64,000 nt of DNA, taken from Mycobacterium sp. E1747 (lineage in GTDB: Bacteria > Actinomycetota > Actinomycetes > Mycobacteriales > Mycobacteriaceae). Within the stretch, counting starts at the first letter, position 1; each line of letters begins with the position of its first letter. The stretch lies in contig NZ_LZJI01000114.1 of NCBI RefSeq assembly GCF_001667775.1, positions 24,054 through 88,053 of the forward strand, read 5' to 3'. Shown here in pieces: positions 45,469 through 54,592 of the stretch. The notes under the pieces are model-generated. The model saw only the letters and a list, made by a program, of their open reading frames with translations, was not told where the DNA came from and did no database searches. Both the position numbers and the translations under genes were made by a program.

Positions 45469-46232
45469 TTCGCGGTGACCTTCACGCCGAGCGCGGTGAG
45501 CACGATGTTGATGAAAAACAGGGCCATGAAAGAAAAGACAACGGTCTCGTTCACGGCATTGCCCACGCCGGTGGGACCGCCGCCCACCGACAGGCCCTTG
45601 TAGCAGGCGATCAGACCCGCCGACAACCCGAACAGGGTGGCCTTGATCAGCGACGTCACCACCTGGGGAAGCCCGGTGACGAGCGTCATGCCCGCGACGA
45701 ACGCGCCGGGGGTGACGTGCTGAACGAAGACCACGAAAACGTAGCTGCCCGCCAGCCCGGTAACCGCGACCACCGAGTAGAGCAGGACCGCGACGAACGT
45801 TGCGGCGATGATGCGGGGAACCACCAGGGCCTGAATCGGATCGACGCCGATTACCTTCATCGCGTCGATTTCTTCGCGGATGGTGCGGGCGCCCAGGTCG
45901 GCGCACATCGCGGTCGACCCAGCCCCGGAGACGACCATCGCCGTGACGACGGGTCCGACCTGCGTCACCGACGCCAAACCCGCGCCGGCGCCGGACAAAT
46001 CACCGGCGCCGATTTCGACCAACAGGATGTTCAGGACGAACACGATGAGGACCGTGTACGGGATCGACAGCATGATCGTCGGAAAGATGGAAACCCGCGC
46101 GACGAACCAGATCTGCTCGAGCAACTCCCGCCAGGCCCACGGACCCCGCACCGCGGCGATTAGCGCTTGGGCGCTGAGGAGGAAGAATTCGCCCAACGCA
46201 TTCATGGGCTTCGCGATGGTGGAGCCGTTCAT
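45465..46232 (-). CDS. YrbE-A, MlaE-family permease
   Basis: The 255-residue permease subunit has the MlaE signature REEIDAMKVIGVDPIQALVVP and about six membrane segments. It is the first gene of the mce operon. I choose ATG 46232, with GGAG eight bases upstream, giving the usual family length. In-frame ATGs at 46283 and earlier would add an unusual N-terminal tail. Confidence 0.8.
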   Translation of the reverse strand: MNGSTIAKPMNALGEFFLLSAQALIAAVRGPWAWRELLEQIWFVARVSIFPTIMLSIPYTVLIVFVLNILLVEIGAGDLSGAGAGLASVTQVGPVVTAMVVSGAGSTAMCADLGARTIREEIDAMKVIGVDPIQALVVPRIIAATFVAVLLYSVVAVTGLAGSYVFVVFVQHVTPGAFVAGMTLVTGLPQVVTSLIKATLFGLSAGLIACYKGLSVGGGPTGVGNAVNETVVFSFMALFFINIVLTALGVKVTAK

Positions 46233-46614
46233 GAGCCGCGCTCCGACCAGCCGCCGTCCATATGGCCCAATCCCGTTTTCCATTCTCGTAATGCAACAGC
46301 GCGAAAGCACCGGTTGTTGTTACACGCCGACCGCGGTGTCAGTTTGCGCGCCTAGATCACGCGAGGAATGTACGGGCAAACCGAACACTGCGTCAGGGTT
46401 GGAATCAACACGAAGCTAAGTTGGCCAACGCGAGTAACGTCTCGAGCAGGACTAGTGCCGTCTGCGCACGCGGCACACGAGAACAGCTAAACCCCAAAGC
46501 GGTTCCTCGTTCGCTCAGCGACCGAGTCGGACCGCCGGGCACCCGGCAGGTGGGGCACGAACACCGCCGGCCCAGCGTGGAGTGAATGTCACAGATTTGG
46601 CGGAACGCCTCGAT

Positions 46615-46651
46615 AGCGGGGACGCGGAATCCCCGCTCGTCGCTTGACGAG
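46615..46651. other. Two adjacent perfect hairpins upstream of the mce operon
   Basis: AGCGGGGA (46615-46622) and TCCCCGCT (46630-46637) form an 8-bp stem with a 7-nt loop. CTCGTC (46636-46641) and GACGAG (46646-46651) form a second with a GCTT loop, sharing two bases with the first, so the two structures compete. They lie in the 587-bp gene-free stretch 46233-46819, which must hold the mce and sulfotransferase promoters. Nothing else is recognised there. Confidence 0.45.
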
Positions 46652-46819
46652 TCCTCCGTTGCCAACAACTCGGTTGAGCGCCCACGGCCACCGTCCCGTT
46701 CGGCCACCCCCGCCAGACGACACGGTGCGGATTTTCGGTGCTCAAATCAAGGGTTAGGTTCAGGATGAAACTAAAAGCGCCGATACCAACAGCATTTCCG
46801 CCCGGATACGCTTACTCGG

Positions 46820-47623
46820 GTGACCGATACCCCGTCCTCCTACCTGGTGTTGGCCTCCCAACGGAGCGGCAGCACGCTGCTGGTCGAGTCGCTGCGCGCG
46901 ACCGGCGTCGCCGGCGAGCCGCAGGAGTTCTTTCAATACCTGCCCGCCACCAGCCAGGCCCCACAGCCGCGCGAGTGGTTTGCCGGGGTGGAGGACGAAT
47001 CGATACTGAGCCTGCTCGACCCGCTTGACCCCGGGACACCTGACCTCGCGCCGCCCGAGATCTGGCGCGACTACATCCGGACGGTCGGCAGGACGCCGAA
47101 CGGCGTTTGGGGCGGCAAGCTGATGTGGAACCAGACACCACTCTTGCTGAACCGCGCGAAGAATCTCCCGAATCGCAGCGGCGACGGTCTTCTGGCCGCC
47201 ATCACCGACGTGGTGGGCGAAGAGCCACTGTTCATCTACGTGCATCGGCCCGATGTGATTTCGCAGGCGGTGTCGTTCTGGCGCGCGGTGCAGACGCGGG
47301 TGTGGCGAGGCAGGCCTGACCCGGCTCGCGATGCGCGCGCCACCTATCACGCCGGTGCGATCGCGCACGTCGTCACCATGCTGCGCGCCCAAAATGAGGG
47401 CTGGCGGAATTGGTTCGCCGACGAAGGCGTCAAACCGATGGAGATCCCCTACCCGGTATTGTGGCGCAACCTGACTCAGGTCGTGGCGTCCATACTGGAG
47501 GCGCTCGGACTCGACCCGCGGCTGGCCCCCGAGCCCGTACTGGAACGCCAGGCCGACCAGCGCTCCGATGAGTGGGCGGACCGCTACCGCGCGGATGCCG
47601 AAAAGCTCGGCCTGCCAACCTGA
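46820..47623 (+). CDS. stf0: Stf0-family sulfotransferase
   Basis: The 267-residue protein is a Stf0-type sulfotransferase. It has the PAPS 5'-phosphosulfate loop [20 protein letters not shown] at the N-terminus and the 3'-phosphate motif [20 protein letters not shown] near 140-160. Stf0 puts sulfate on trehalose at position 2, the first step to sulfolipid-type products. Trehalose is assumed from the family. The protein has no cysteine. GTG 46820 has no Shine-Dalgarno and may be leaderless. Confidence 0.85.
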   Translation: MTDTPSSYLVLASQRSGSTLLVESLRATGVAGEPQEFFQYLPATSQAPQPREWFAGVEDESILSLLDPLDPGTPDLAPPEIWRDYIRTVGRTPNGVWGGKLMWNQTPLLLNRAKNLPNRSGDGLLAAITDVVGEEPLFIYVHRPDVISQAVSFWRAVQTRVWRGRPDPARDARATYHAGAIAHVVTMLRAQNEGWRNWFADEGVKPMEIPYPVLWRNLTQVVASILEALGLDPRLAPEPVLERQADQRSDEWADRYRADAEKLGLPT

Positions 47624-47755
47624 CCGCGGCCCGCCGGCGGCGCACCCTAGATTCAGGGCGAGCTAATCACTTGCTCCGGACCGCCCGACACGTCACCATT
47701 CCGTCAGCGGCCGTGCGACGCCCGGGCCGCCGAAGGCGAACGAGGAGCGGTCATC

Positions 47756-47920
47756 GTGGGTGAAAGCGGTCCCATTGACCGACGCGAGGAAGAGGCCAGG
47801 GCGCGACCCGGCTGGCCCGCGGTGCTCGGCTCGATATCGGTGGACTGGTGGGCGACCGCGGTGGCCGGCGTGATCGTCGCGCTGGCGGTGGCCAACGTGC
47901 TCCCCAAGGTTCCGTGGTGA
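47756..47920 (+). CDS. Small membrane protein partnered with the YeiH exporter
   Basis: A 54-residue protein starts at a GTG with GAGGAG at 47742-47747, eight bases upstream. An acidic, Arg-rich N-terminus ([19 protein letters not shown]) precedes one membrane helix ([19 protein letters not shown]). Its stop is four bases before the start of the YeiH-type exporter gene, so the two are almost surely one operon. It could be an accessory subunit of the exporter. I know of no named family. Confidence 0.7.
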   Translation: MGESGPIDRREEEARARPGWPAVLGSISVDWWATAVAGVIVALAVANVLPKVPW

Positions 47921-47924
47921 TCGC

Positions 47925-49043
47925 GTGAGCACCCTTCGCGCCGAGCCCGACGAGACGTCCGTCGAGGCCACTTTCACCAGCACCCGCCCGCTCGACTATG
48001 TGCCGGGCATCGTGCTTCTCGTGGGGGTCGGGGTACTGGGTAAATACGCCCAGGTCTGGTGGAACGGGCTGGCCAAACACCAGCACTGGACCGTCCCCGA
48101 CATCGAATATGTGTTGTGGGCCATCGTGATTGGGCTGCTGATCACCAACACCATAGGCCTACATCCGATCTTCCGACCCGGTGTGCTGACCTACGAGTTC
48201 TGGCTCAAGGTCGGGATCGTGGCGTTGGGCTCGCGTTTCGTGCTGGGCGATATCGTCAAACTGGGCGGCATCAGCCTGGTGCAGATCCTGGTGGACATGA
48301 CGATAGCGGGGACGATCATCATCGTCGCGGCGCGCGCGTTCGGGTTGTCGGGCAAGCTCGGCTCACTGCTGGCGATCGGAACGTCCATCTGCGGGGTGTC
48401 GGCCATTGTGGCGGCCAAGGGCGCGATCCGGGCCCGCAACTCCGATGTCAGCTACGCGATCGCGGCGATCCTGGCTTTGGGCGCGGTGTCGCTGTTCGTG
48501 CTGCCGCCGTTGGGCCACGCGATCGGGCTGACCGACCACGAATTCGGCCTGTGGGCAGGCCTTTCCGTGGATAACACCGCCGAGACCACGGCCACCGGCT
48601 ACCTCTACTCCGAGCATGCCGGCAAGATCGCGGTGCTGGTGAAGTCGACCCGCAACGCACTGATCGGATTCGTGGTCCTGGGCTTTGCGCTGTACTGGGC
48701 CGCGCGGGGCCAGGCCGACGAGATCGCGCCCGGGGCAAAAGCCAAGGCCGCGTTCGTCTGGGAAAAGTTCCCGAAGTTCGTGCTCGGCTTCCTCGTGGTC
48801 TCCGCGATCGCGACTGCGGGCTGGCTGACCAAGGGCCAGACTGCCAACCTCGCCAACGTGTCGAAATGGGCGTTCCTGCTGACCTTCGCCGGTGTGGGGC
48901 TCAATACCGACATCCGCCAAATCGCGCGCACCGGTTGGCGACCTCTGGTGGTCGCGGTCATCGGGCTCACCGTCGTCGCCGCGGTCTCGCTGGGCATCGT
49001 GTTGCTGACATCGCGCGTGTTGGGTTGGTACACGGGCACTTAG
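47925..49043 (+). CDS. YeiH-family putative sulfate/sulfite exporter
   Basis: The 372-residue membrane protein has about ten helices and belongs to the YeiH (UPF0324) family. Recognisable segments are [38 protein letters not shown] and [21 protein letters not shown]. Family members are annotated as putative sulfate exporters; a related protein exports sulfite produced in taurine or sulfonate use. The start GTG follows the small membrane gene directly. Its convergent neighbour is the encapsulin cargo desulfurase, 14 bases away. Confidence 0.8.
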   Translation: MSTLRAEPDETSVEATFTSTRPLDYVPGIVLLVGVGVLGKYAQVWWNGLAKHQHWTVPDIEYVLWAIVIGLLITNTIGLHPIFRPGVLTYEFWLKVGIVALGSRFVLGDIVKLGGISLVQILVDMTIAGTIIIVAARAFGLSGKLGSLLAIGTSICGVSAIVAAKGAIRARNSDVSYAIAAILALGAVSLFVLPPLGHAIGLTDHEFGLWAGLSVDNTAETTATGYLYSEHAGKIAVLVKSTRNALIGFVVLGFALYWAARGQADEIAPGAKAKAAFVWEKFPKFVLGFLVVSAIATAGWLTKGQTANLANVSKWAFLLTFAGVGLNTDIRQIARTGWRPLVVAVIGLTVVAAVSLGIVLLTSRVLGWYTGT

Positions 49044-49057
49044 CCCCGGGTGGGCCG

Positions 49058-51073
49058 TCACCCGACGTTGGTGCCACCCTCGGCGATCCTGCGCACCGCC
49101 CGGAGGAAGACGTCGATCTCCTCGAACGTGTTGTAGAACGCGAACGACGGGCGAACGGTGGCCTCCAGCCCCAGCCGCCGGAGCGCGGGCTGCGCGCAGT
49201 GATGCCCGGCGCGGACCGCGATACCCTCCGCGTTGAGCGCCTTCCCCACTTCGAGCGGCTCGTGTCCCGCGAGCACGAAGGACAACACGCTGGCCTTGTC
49301 GGTTGCGGTGCCCACCAACCGGACACCGGGAATGTCGGCGAGGCGCGGCGTCGCGTACTGAAGCAACGAGTGCTCGTAGGCCGCGATGCGTTCGATGCCC
49401 AACCGCTGCACGTAGCGCAGCGCCTCGGTCAGCCCGACCGCGTCGGCGATGTTGCCGGTGCCGGCCTCGAACTTGGTCGGCGGCCCCTGATACAGCGAGC
49501 GTTCGATCGTCACGTCGGCAATCATGTGACCGCCGCCCTGCCACGGCGGCGTCTCCGTCAGCGCTTCCTCGGTACCGTAGAGAGCGCCAATTCCGGTGGG
49601 GCCATAAATCTTATGTCCGGAGAACACGAAGAAGTCGGCGCCGAGTTCGGCCATGTCGACGGGCATGTGCTGGATCGACTGAGCCCCGTCGATCAGCACC
49701 CGGGCGCCATAGCGATGACCCAATTCCACGATCTTGTCGACCGGCACCACCGTGCCCAGCGCATTGGACACCTGAGTGGCGGCCACCAGCTTCGTCCGAG
49801 GACCGAGCAGTTCCTCGAATTCGCTTAGCAACAGGTTGCCGGCGTCGTCGATCGGCGCAACCTTCAGGATCGCCCCGGTCTTTTGTGAAATAAGTTGCCA
49901 GGGAACGATATTGGCGTGGTGTTCGAGGTGGGTGATGACGATTTCGTCGCCTGGTTGCAGATGCTTTGCGCCCCAGGCGTGCGCCACCAGGTTAATGGCT
50001 TCGGTGGTGCCGCGGACGAACACGATGTTCTCGGAGCTGGGAGCGCCGATGAAATCGGCCACGGTGTCACGGGCCTCTTCGTACGCATCGGTAGCCCGGG
50101 CCGCCAATTCGTGTGCCGCGCGGTGAATGTTGGAGTTCTCGTGGGCGTAGAAGTGTGACAGCCGGTCTATCACCACCTGTGGCTTCTGGGTGGTCGCCGC
50201 GTTGTCGAACCAGATCAACGGCTTTCCGTTGACGACTTCCTTCAGGATCGGGAAATCCGCCCGGATCGCGCTGACATCGAACACTTCGTGCTCGTCGGGC
50301 AGCCGCGGCACCGCATCGGCGATACTCAGGAAGTCATAATTCCGCTCGTCACCTGTCGGTGCCGCCGTTGGTGCGCCGCCGTCCGACCAGCCCAGGTCGG
50401 GCACGGCGGGCGGCTGGGATCCCCAGGCGGGCACTGCGTACGGCGATGCCCCACGCGGAGCCGCCGGGACTGCCGGGGCAACCCCGGCCACCGCCCCGGG
50501 CACGGTCGGCACGATGCCTTGGGTCGGCACCCCGAAACCGCCGAAGTCACCGAGGCCGGCGGTCGTATCCGGCACGCCGCCACGGGGCGCGACGGGAATC
50601 GTCTGGGGCGGGGAGTCCGGCTCCGCTGCCGCCGGAGCCGGAAGGTAGATGTCGGTGACACCCAGCGCCGGAATCGGCGCCGGATACACGTCGACGGCCG
50701 CGGCAGCCGCCCGCCCGGTCGAGGTCGCGGCCGTGGCGTCCGGCACGCCGCCGCGCGGGGCGACGGGGACCGACTGCGGTGGCGTTTCGGGTTCGGGTGA
50801 CGTCGGCGCAGGAAGATAGATGTCGGTGACACCCAGCACCGGGACCGGCCCCGGATACACGTCGGTGGCGCCGGCGGCCGCCTGCCCGGCCGACGTGGCC
50901 GCCGTGGCATCCGGCGCGCTGCCACGCGGGGCGACCGGCACCGATTGCGGCGGGCTGTCGGGACCCGGCCGGATGCTGGCCGCATACAGCTGGGTCGCCA
51001 GCGCGGCGAGTTCCGCGGCGCTGATGGGCAGGTCGCTCTCGGCGTCTACCGCTCGGTACTCACTTGTACTCAT
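49058..51073 (-). CDS. Encapsulin cargo cysteine desulfurase (SufS-like)
   Basis: The 671-residue protein has two parts. Residues 1-260 are disordered and Pro/Ala-rich, with tandem 57-residue repeats beginning PPQSVPVAPRG at 41, 98 and 155. Residues 265-671 are a group II cysteine desulfurase with FDNAATTQKPQVVID, the PLP-binding lysine in FSGHKIYGPTG (about 486) and the active cysteine in RAGHHCAQP (about 626), which is the only cysteine in the protein. Long N-terminal tails of this kind target desulfurases into family 2A encapsulins, where they convert cysteine to alanine and sulfane sulfur stored in the shell. The shell gene lies immediately upstream and overlaps it by 14 bases. Confidence 0.9.
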   Translation of the reverse strand: MSTSEYRAVDAESDLPISAAELAALATQLYAASIRPGPDSPPQSVPVAPRGSAPDATAATSAGQAAAGATDVYPGPVPVLGVTDIYLPAPTSPEPETPPQSVPVAPRGGVPDATAATSTGRAAAAAVDVYPAPIPALGVTDIYLPAPAAAEPDSPPQTIPVAPRGGVPDTTAGLGDFGGFGVPTQGIVPTVPGAVAGVAPAVPAAPRGASPYAVPAWGSQPPAVPDLGWSDGGAPTAAPTGDERNYDFLSIADAVPRLPDEHEVFDVSAIRADFPILKEVVNGKPLIWFDNAATTQKPQVVIDRLSHFYAHENSNIHRAAHELAARATDAYEEARDTVADFIGAPSSENIVFVRGTTEAINLVAHAWGAKHLQPGDEIVITHLEHHANIVPWQLISQKTGAILKVAPIDDAGNLLLSEFEELLGPRTKLVAATQVSNALGTVVPVDKIVELGHRYGARVLIDGAQSIQHMPVDMAELGADFFVFSGHKIYGPTGIGALYGTEEALTETPPWQGGGHMIADVTIERSLYQGPPTKFEAGTGNIADAVGLTEALRYVQRLGIERIAAYEHSLLQYATPRLADIPGVRLVGTATDKASVLSFVLAGHEPLEVGKALNAEGIAVRAGHHCAQPALRRLGLEATVRPSFAFYNTFEEIDVFLRAVRRIAEGGTNVG
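50560..50953 (-). repeat. 171-bp in-frame tandem repeats in the cargo tail
   Basis: Two complete 57-codon units (50783-50953 and 50612-50782) and a partial third encode PPQSVPVAPRG followed by a DVYPxPxPxLGVTDIYLPAP block. Protein-level identity between the two full units is high. Each unit presents the same short motifs, consistent with repeated shell-binding peptides. Confidence 0.85.
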
Positions 51074-51983
51074 GGAACTGGTCCACGGCGACGTCGTCGA
51101 GCACGGCGAGCGCGTCGTCGGTGAGCACGGCCAGGGACGTATAGAGGGTCACCAGATACGTCGCGATTGCCGACTGGTTGATGCCGGTGAATCGCACCGA
51201 CAGCCCCGGCGCCTGCTCGCCGACCAGGCCCGGCTGGAAAAGGCCGACCACACCCTGCCGCTCTTCCCCGGTGCGCACCAGGATGAACTTGGTCTTCCCG
51301 TCTTCCACCGGCACCTTGTCCGACGGGATCAGCGGGATACCGCGCCAGGTGATGAACTGCGCGCCGAACAGGCTGACCACCGGCGGGGGCACACCCCGGT
51401 AGGTGGCCTCACGGCCGAAAGCGGCGATGCCCAGCGGGTGGGTGAGGAAGAAGCTGGGCGTCTTCCACACCTTGGTGATCAGCGCGTCCAGGTCATCGGG
51501 CGCCGGAGCGCCCGCCAGCGTCTGGATGGTCTGCTCGGGAGTCGCCTGGGCCAGCAGCCCGTACTCGGGGCTGTTGACCAACTCGAACTCCTGACGCTCC
51601 TTGATCGTCTCGATGGTCAGCCGCAGCTGCTGCGCGATCTGATCGTGCGGACTCGAGTACAGGTCGGACACCCGGGTATGGATGTCGACCAGGGTCGAGA
51701 TGCTTCGCAGCGTGTATTCGCGCGGGCTGGTCTCGTAGTCGACGTAGGTCTCCGGCAGCGGTTCCTCGGTGCCGGCTCCGGCTTCGGCCTTGATCGCGAC
51801 CCCTTCGGGGTTGACCACCCGGTTGACGCGATACAGGCCAGCTTCCACCGGCACCCAGCTCAGCAGGTGCAGCAACCAGCGGGGCGTGATGGTGGAAAGC
51901 TGCGGGACGGTTTTGGTCGCGTTGGCAAGCTGTCTAGCTGCAAGATCGCCGAGTGCCTGAGACTCGCTTTGAGCCGACGTCAT
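51060..51983 (-). CDS. Family 2A encapsulin shell protein (major membrane protein I type)
   Basis: The 307-residue protein is the family 2A encapsulin (SrpI-like), known in M. avium and M. leprae as the 35-kDa major membrane protein I. It has an HK97-like fold with an N-terminal arm. Conserved segments include VDYETSPREYTLRSISTLVDIHTRV-type E-loop sequence and ITWRGIPLIPSDKVPVEDGKT. It assembles a sealed protein compartment around the desulfurase encoded next. It contains no cysteine. GGAAGG lies six bases before the ATG. The gene is divergent from the cysteine operon, sharing a 195-bp regulatory region. Confidence 0.9.
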   Translation of the reverse strand: MTSAQSESQALGDLAARQLANATKTVPQLSTITPRWLLHLLSWVPVEAGLYRVNRVVNPEGVAIKAEAGAGTEEPLPETYVDYETSPREYTLRSISTLVDIHTRVSDLYSSPHDQIAQQLRLTIETIKERQEFELVNSPEYGLLAQATPEQTIQTLAGAPAPDDLDALITKVWKTPSFFLTHPLGIAAFGREATYRGVPPPVVSLFGAQFITWRGIPLIPSDKVPVEDGKTKFILVRTGEERQGVVGLFQPGLVGEQAPGLSVRFTGINQSAIATYLVTLYTSLAVLTDDALAVLDDVAVDQFHEYK

Positions 51984-52098
51984 CGTGGTCCTTCCGTGCT
52001 CGATCGAAATGCTGCAGCGTGGTGCGGCAGGTCCATGATCACCCGCCGTGGCCGGGTTCGCGCGCCGAGCCTAAGGGACCGTCGGAGCCGGGCAAAGC

Positions 52099-52120
52099 AT
52101 TACTCCCGCGCTGAGTTAAA
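52099..52120. promoter_or_regulatory. Candidate operator ATTACTC-N7-GAGTTAAA
   Basis: This imperfect inverted repeat lies between the divergent encapsulin and cysteine operons. A similar sequence in a similar context (AAG-ATTACTC...TTAA...GGCC) occurs at 55771-55791 before the monooxygenase genes. A shared sulfur regulator is possible; the identity is unknown. Confidence 0.4.
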
Positions 52121-52141
52121 GGGCCGTAAAGCGCCCGCAAT

Positions 52142-52171
52142 CTGACAGTGATATTCAACTGGGCCTATAGT
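52142..52171 (+). promoter_or_regulatory. Promoter of the leaderless cysteine leader peptide
   Basis: A -35-like CTGACA (52142-52147), an 18-bp spacer and -10 TATAGT (52166-52171) place the transcription start at about 52178-52179, on the ATG of the leader peptide. The transcript should therefore be leaderless. Confidence 0.7.
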
Positions 52172-52178
52172 GGGGGCC

Positions 52179-52250
52179 ATGCAACAGGCCGTTCAGCCGC
52201 GCTTCGTTCCTTCGCGCATCGCCGCCTGCTGTTGTTGTCGCTGTTGTTGA
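52179..52250 (+). CDS. Poly-cysteine leader peptide (attenuator)
   Basis: The 23-residue peptide begins MQQAVQPRF and ends CCCCRCC, so six of its last seven codons are for cysteine. Such leaderless poly-Cys peptides are described as cysteine-responsive attenuators in mycobacteria. When charged Cys-tRNA is scarce the ribosome stalls near the end, changing the fold of the following mRNA. It precedes the operon containing cysK and cysE, exactly where such control is expected. The stop is immediately followed by a sequence able to mask the next ribosome binding site. Confidence 0.9.
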   Translation: MQQAVQPRFVPSRIAACCCCRCC

Positions 52251-52360
52251 TTTCCTGACGCTCTGAAGACGCAGTAGAAATCCCGCGCCCTGCCCATTGA
52301 TGGGGCTACCACCGCCCCCGGCCGCCAGCCGCGCGTTCACCAGCAAAAACTTTCAGGAAG
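52251..52360 (+). promoter_or_regulatory. Ribosome-binding-site sequestration element
   Basis: TTCCTGA at 52252-52258, right after the leader stop, is exactly complementary to TCAGGAA at 52353-52359, which contains the Shine-Dalgarno of the next gene. A small hairpin (CCCA-TTGA-TGGG, 52293-52304) lies inside the loop. A ribosome stalled on the Cys codons would cover 52252-52258, free the Shine-Dalgarno and allow expression. Confidence 0.7.
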
Positions 52361-52370
52361 ACAACCATCC

Positions 52371-53648
52371 ATGACAGTGATGTCACTACCCACCCGCGCC
52401 TCCGCGCCGGTGGAGACCCGGCACCGGGTTCTCGTCAGGCCGGCAACCGAAGTCGCGCGGATGACGCGCTACCGCGGGGGCACGTACTCCCATACCGTGG
52501 ACACGGTTGTGTTCGCCGACGGTAGCTCTGCCCGGACCGACCTGATCAGGGTCAATCCCAATCTCCACGCGTATTCCCTGGACTTCTTCGGCATCGCGCC
52601 TCATGAGCCATCCCGCTACCGCCTGGGCAGCTGGTCGGCACTGCCCCACCTGCGCAGCCGCGACCACGAAGCCGAGGTCGACTGGATCCTGCGCAACTCT
52701 TTCCCGATGCGCACGACGGCCGAACTGAGCGAACAACTGCGCGCCGCGGGCGACCCCCCGGGGAGGGCCCACATCAGCGAACACGAGGCGATCGCCGCCA
52801 CCCAGGCCGCGATTTGGCATTTCACCAACGGTTTGACCCTGGACACTCGGCCCCTCAATGTCCCCGTCAAGGTACGCCGGATGGCCGGACGCGTGATGAC
52901 CTTCGAATTCGACGGCGAACCGCAACTCGGTGGTTACTCGGTGTGGGTCGACTCAGACGCCGCCGTCGGCTTGACGCTACAAAAGTCGACCGACGGTGTT
53001 GCATGGCAAGACATTTCGGGTTCTCCACTGACGGTGGGCGCGGGCAAGGGCCGTCATCGGCGCACGCTCGGGGTGGGTAGCACGCTGTCGTCCAGCAGCC
53101 ACGGCAGCGGCGGGCGTGGCTATCGCCATTATCGATTGATCGCAACGACCGACGCGGCCAGCCCGATAATCGACCATGTTCGCTTCTGGCTGACCGGCGC
53201 CCGCCACTACCGCAATGCTGATCGAATTGTGCACCTCTACAATTATCTGATCACTGCGGCGCGCAAAGCCTCGCGCGATACGGTGGAACCACAACTAGTC
53301 GATATCGAAGCAACCGCCAATTCGGAGCTTGTAGGACCGTTTCAAGTGCCAATCCCGTTGACGCTCAACGTCGGTGACGGACACACGCTCGTCGACTCCG
53401 ACGGTGAGACGATCGTCGGCATTGTGCAGGCGGGCACGGACTTTTACCTGCGGCCCGCCCCGGGTACGTCCACAACGACGGTCACCGCGACAACACCGGA
53501 AAGCCTCCCCGGCCGGGTGCTGACCGGCGTCGCGCTGGAGGGAGCGGCACATCGATTCACACCCATCGCCTTGACCGTACCCACGGCCGTGGCCATCGAA
53601 TTCGACATCAGCTGGCAGACCGACGAGTCATGTACCGACATCGCCTGA
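52371..53648 (+). CDS. Thioester-domain (TQXA-type) protein with Cys replaced by Ser
   Basis: The 425-residue protein contains TQAAIWHFTNG at 144-154, the TQxA half of the Cys-Gln thioester domain found in Gram-positive surface adhesins. The partner position, normally YCID near the N-terminus, reads YSLD with Ser69. The only cysteine is four residues before the C-terminus, so a normal thioester cannot form. C-terminal beta-rich segments follow. No Sec signal, membrane anchor or sortase motif is evident, odd for an adhesin. AGGAAG lies ten bases upstream and is the target of the leader control. It is first in the operon, nine bases before cysK. Function is unknown. Confidence 0.65.
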   Translation: MTVMSLPTRASAPVETRHRVLVRPATEVARMTRYRGGTYSHTVDTVVFADGSSARTDLIRVNPNLHAYSLDFFGIAPHEPSRYRLGSWSALPHLRSRDHEAEVDWILRNSFPMRTTAELSEQLRAAGDPPGRAHISEHEAIAATQAAIWHFTNGLTLDTRPLNVPVKVRRMAGRVMTFEFDGEPQLGGYSVWVDSDAAVGLTLQKSTDGVAWQDISGSPLTVGAGKGRHRRTLGVGSTLSSSSHGSGGRGYRHYRLIATTDAASPIIDHVRFWLTGARHYRNADRIVHLYNYLITAARKASRDTVEPQLVDIEATANSELVGPFQVPIPLTLNVGDGHTLVDSDGETIVGIVQAGTDFYLRPAPGTSTTTVTATTPESLPGRVLTGVALEGAAHRFTPIALTVPTAVAIEFDISWQTDESCTDIA

Positions 53649-53657
53649 GGAAGACAG

Positions 53658-54590
53658 ATGAGCATCGCAGATAACGTCACACAACTGATCGGGAACACGC
53701 CGCTGGTCCGGCTGAATCGGGTCACCGAAGGGGCGGTCGCCGACGTCGTCGCCAAGCTGGAGTTCTTCAACCCCGCAAACAGCGTGAAGGACCGCATCGG
53801 TGTCGCCATGCTGGATGCGGCCGAGCAGGCGGGGCTGATCAAACCCGACACGATCATCCTGGAGCCGACGAGCGGAAACACCGGTATCGCGCTGGCGATG
53901 GTGTGCGCGGCACGCGGCTACCGGTGCGTGCTGACGATGCCGGACACGATGAGCACCGAACGCCGAATGTTATTGCGCGCGTTCGGCGCAGAGATAGTGC
54001 TAACGCCGGGCGCCGAAGGCATGGCCGGAGCCATCGCCAAGGCCGAAGAGCTGGCCAAGAACGACCAACGGTATTTCATCCCGCAACAGTTCGAGAACCC
54101 CGCCAACCCCGCGATCCACCGCAAAACCACCGCTGAGGAGGTGTGGCGCGACACCGACGGCAAGATCGACTTTTTCGTAGCCGGGGTGGGCACCGGGGGA
54201 ACGCTCACCGGCGTCGCTCAGGTGATCAAGGAGCGCAAGCCGTCGGCGCGATTCGTGGCCGTGGAGCCGGCCGCGTCACCGGTCCTCTCCGGTGGCCAGA
54301 AGGGGCCGCACCCGATTCAGGGCATCGGCGCCGGGTTCGTGCCGCCGGTGCTCGAAGTGGACCTGGTAGACGAGGTCATCACGGTCGGCAACGAAGAATC
54401 TCTGGACATGGCACGTCGGTTGGCCCGGGAGGAGGGACTGCTGGTCGGCATCTCCTCGGGCGCGGCCGTCGTCGCGGCGCTGCAGGTGGCCCGCCGCCCG
54501 GAGAACGCCGGCAAGCTGGTCGTGGTGGTATTGCCGAGCTTCGGTGAGCGGTATCTGAGCACCCCGCTCTTCGCCGACCTGGCGGATTAG
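53658..54590 (+). CDS. cysK: Cysteine synthase (O-acetylserine sulfhydrylase)
   Basis: The 310-residue PLP enzyme makes cysteine from O-acetylserine and sulfide. Motifs are the PLP lysine in [11 protein letters not shown], the substrate loop [11 protein letters not shown] and the PLP phosphate-binding [10 protein letters not shown]. It corresponds to CysK1 (Rv2334). It is nine bases downstream of the thioester-like gene and two upstream of cysE, its usual complex partner, and lies under control of the poly-Cys leader. Confidence 0.95.
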   Translation: MSIADNVTQLIGNTPLVRLNRVTEGAVADVVAKLEFFNPANSVKDRIGVAMLDAAEQAGLIKPDTIILEPTSGNTGIALAMVCAARGYRCVLTMPDTMSTERRMLLRAFGAEIVLTPGAEGMAGAIAKAEELAKNDQRYFIPQQFENPANPAIHRKTTAEEVWRDTDGKIDFFVAGVGTGGTLTGVAQVIKERKPSARFVAVEPAASPVLSGGQKGPHPIQGIGAGFVPPVLEVDLVDEVITVGNEESLDMARRLAREEGLLVGISSGAAVVAALQVARRPENAGKLVVVVLPSFGERYLSTPLFADLAD

Positions 54591-54592
54591 TC

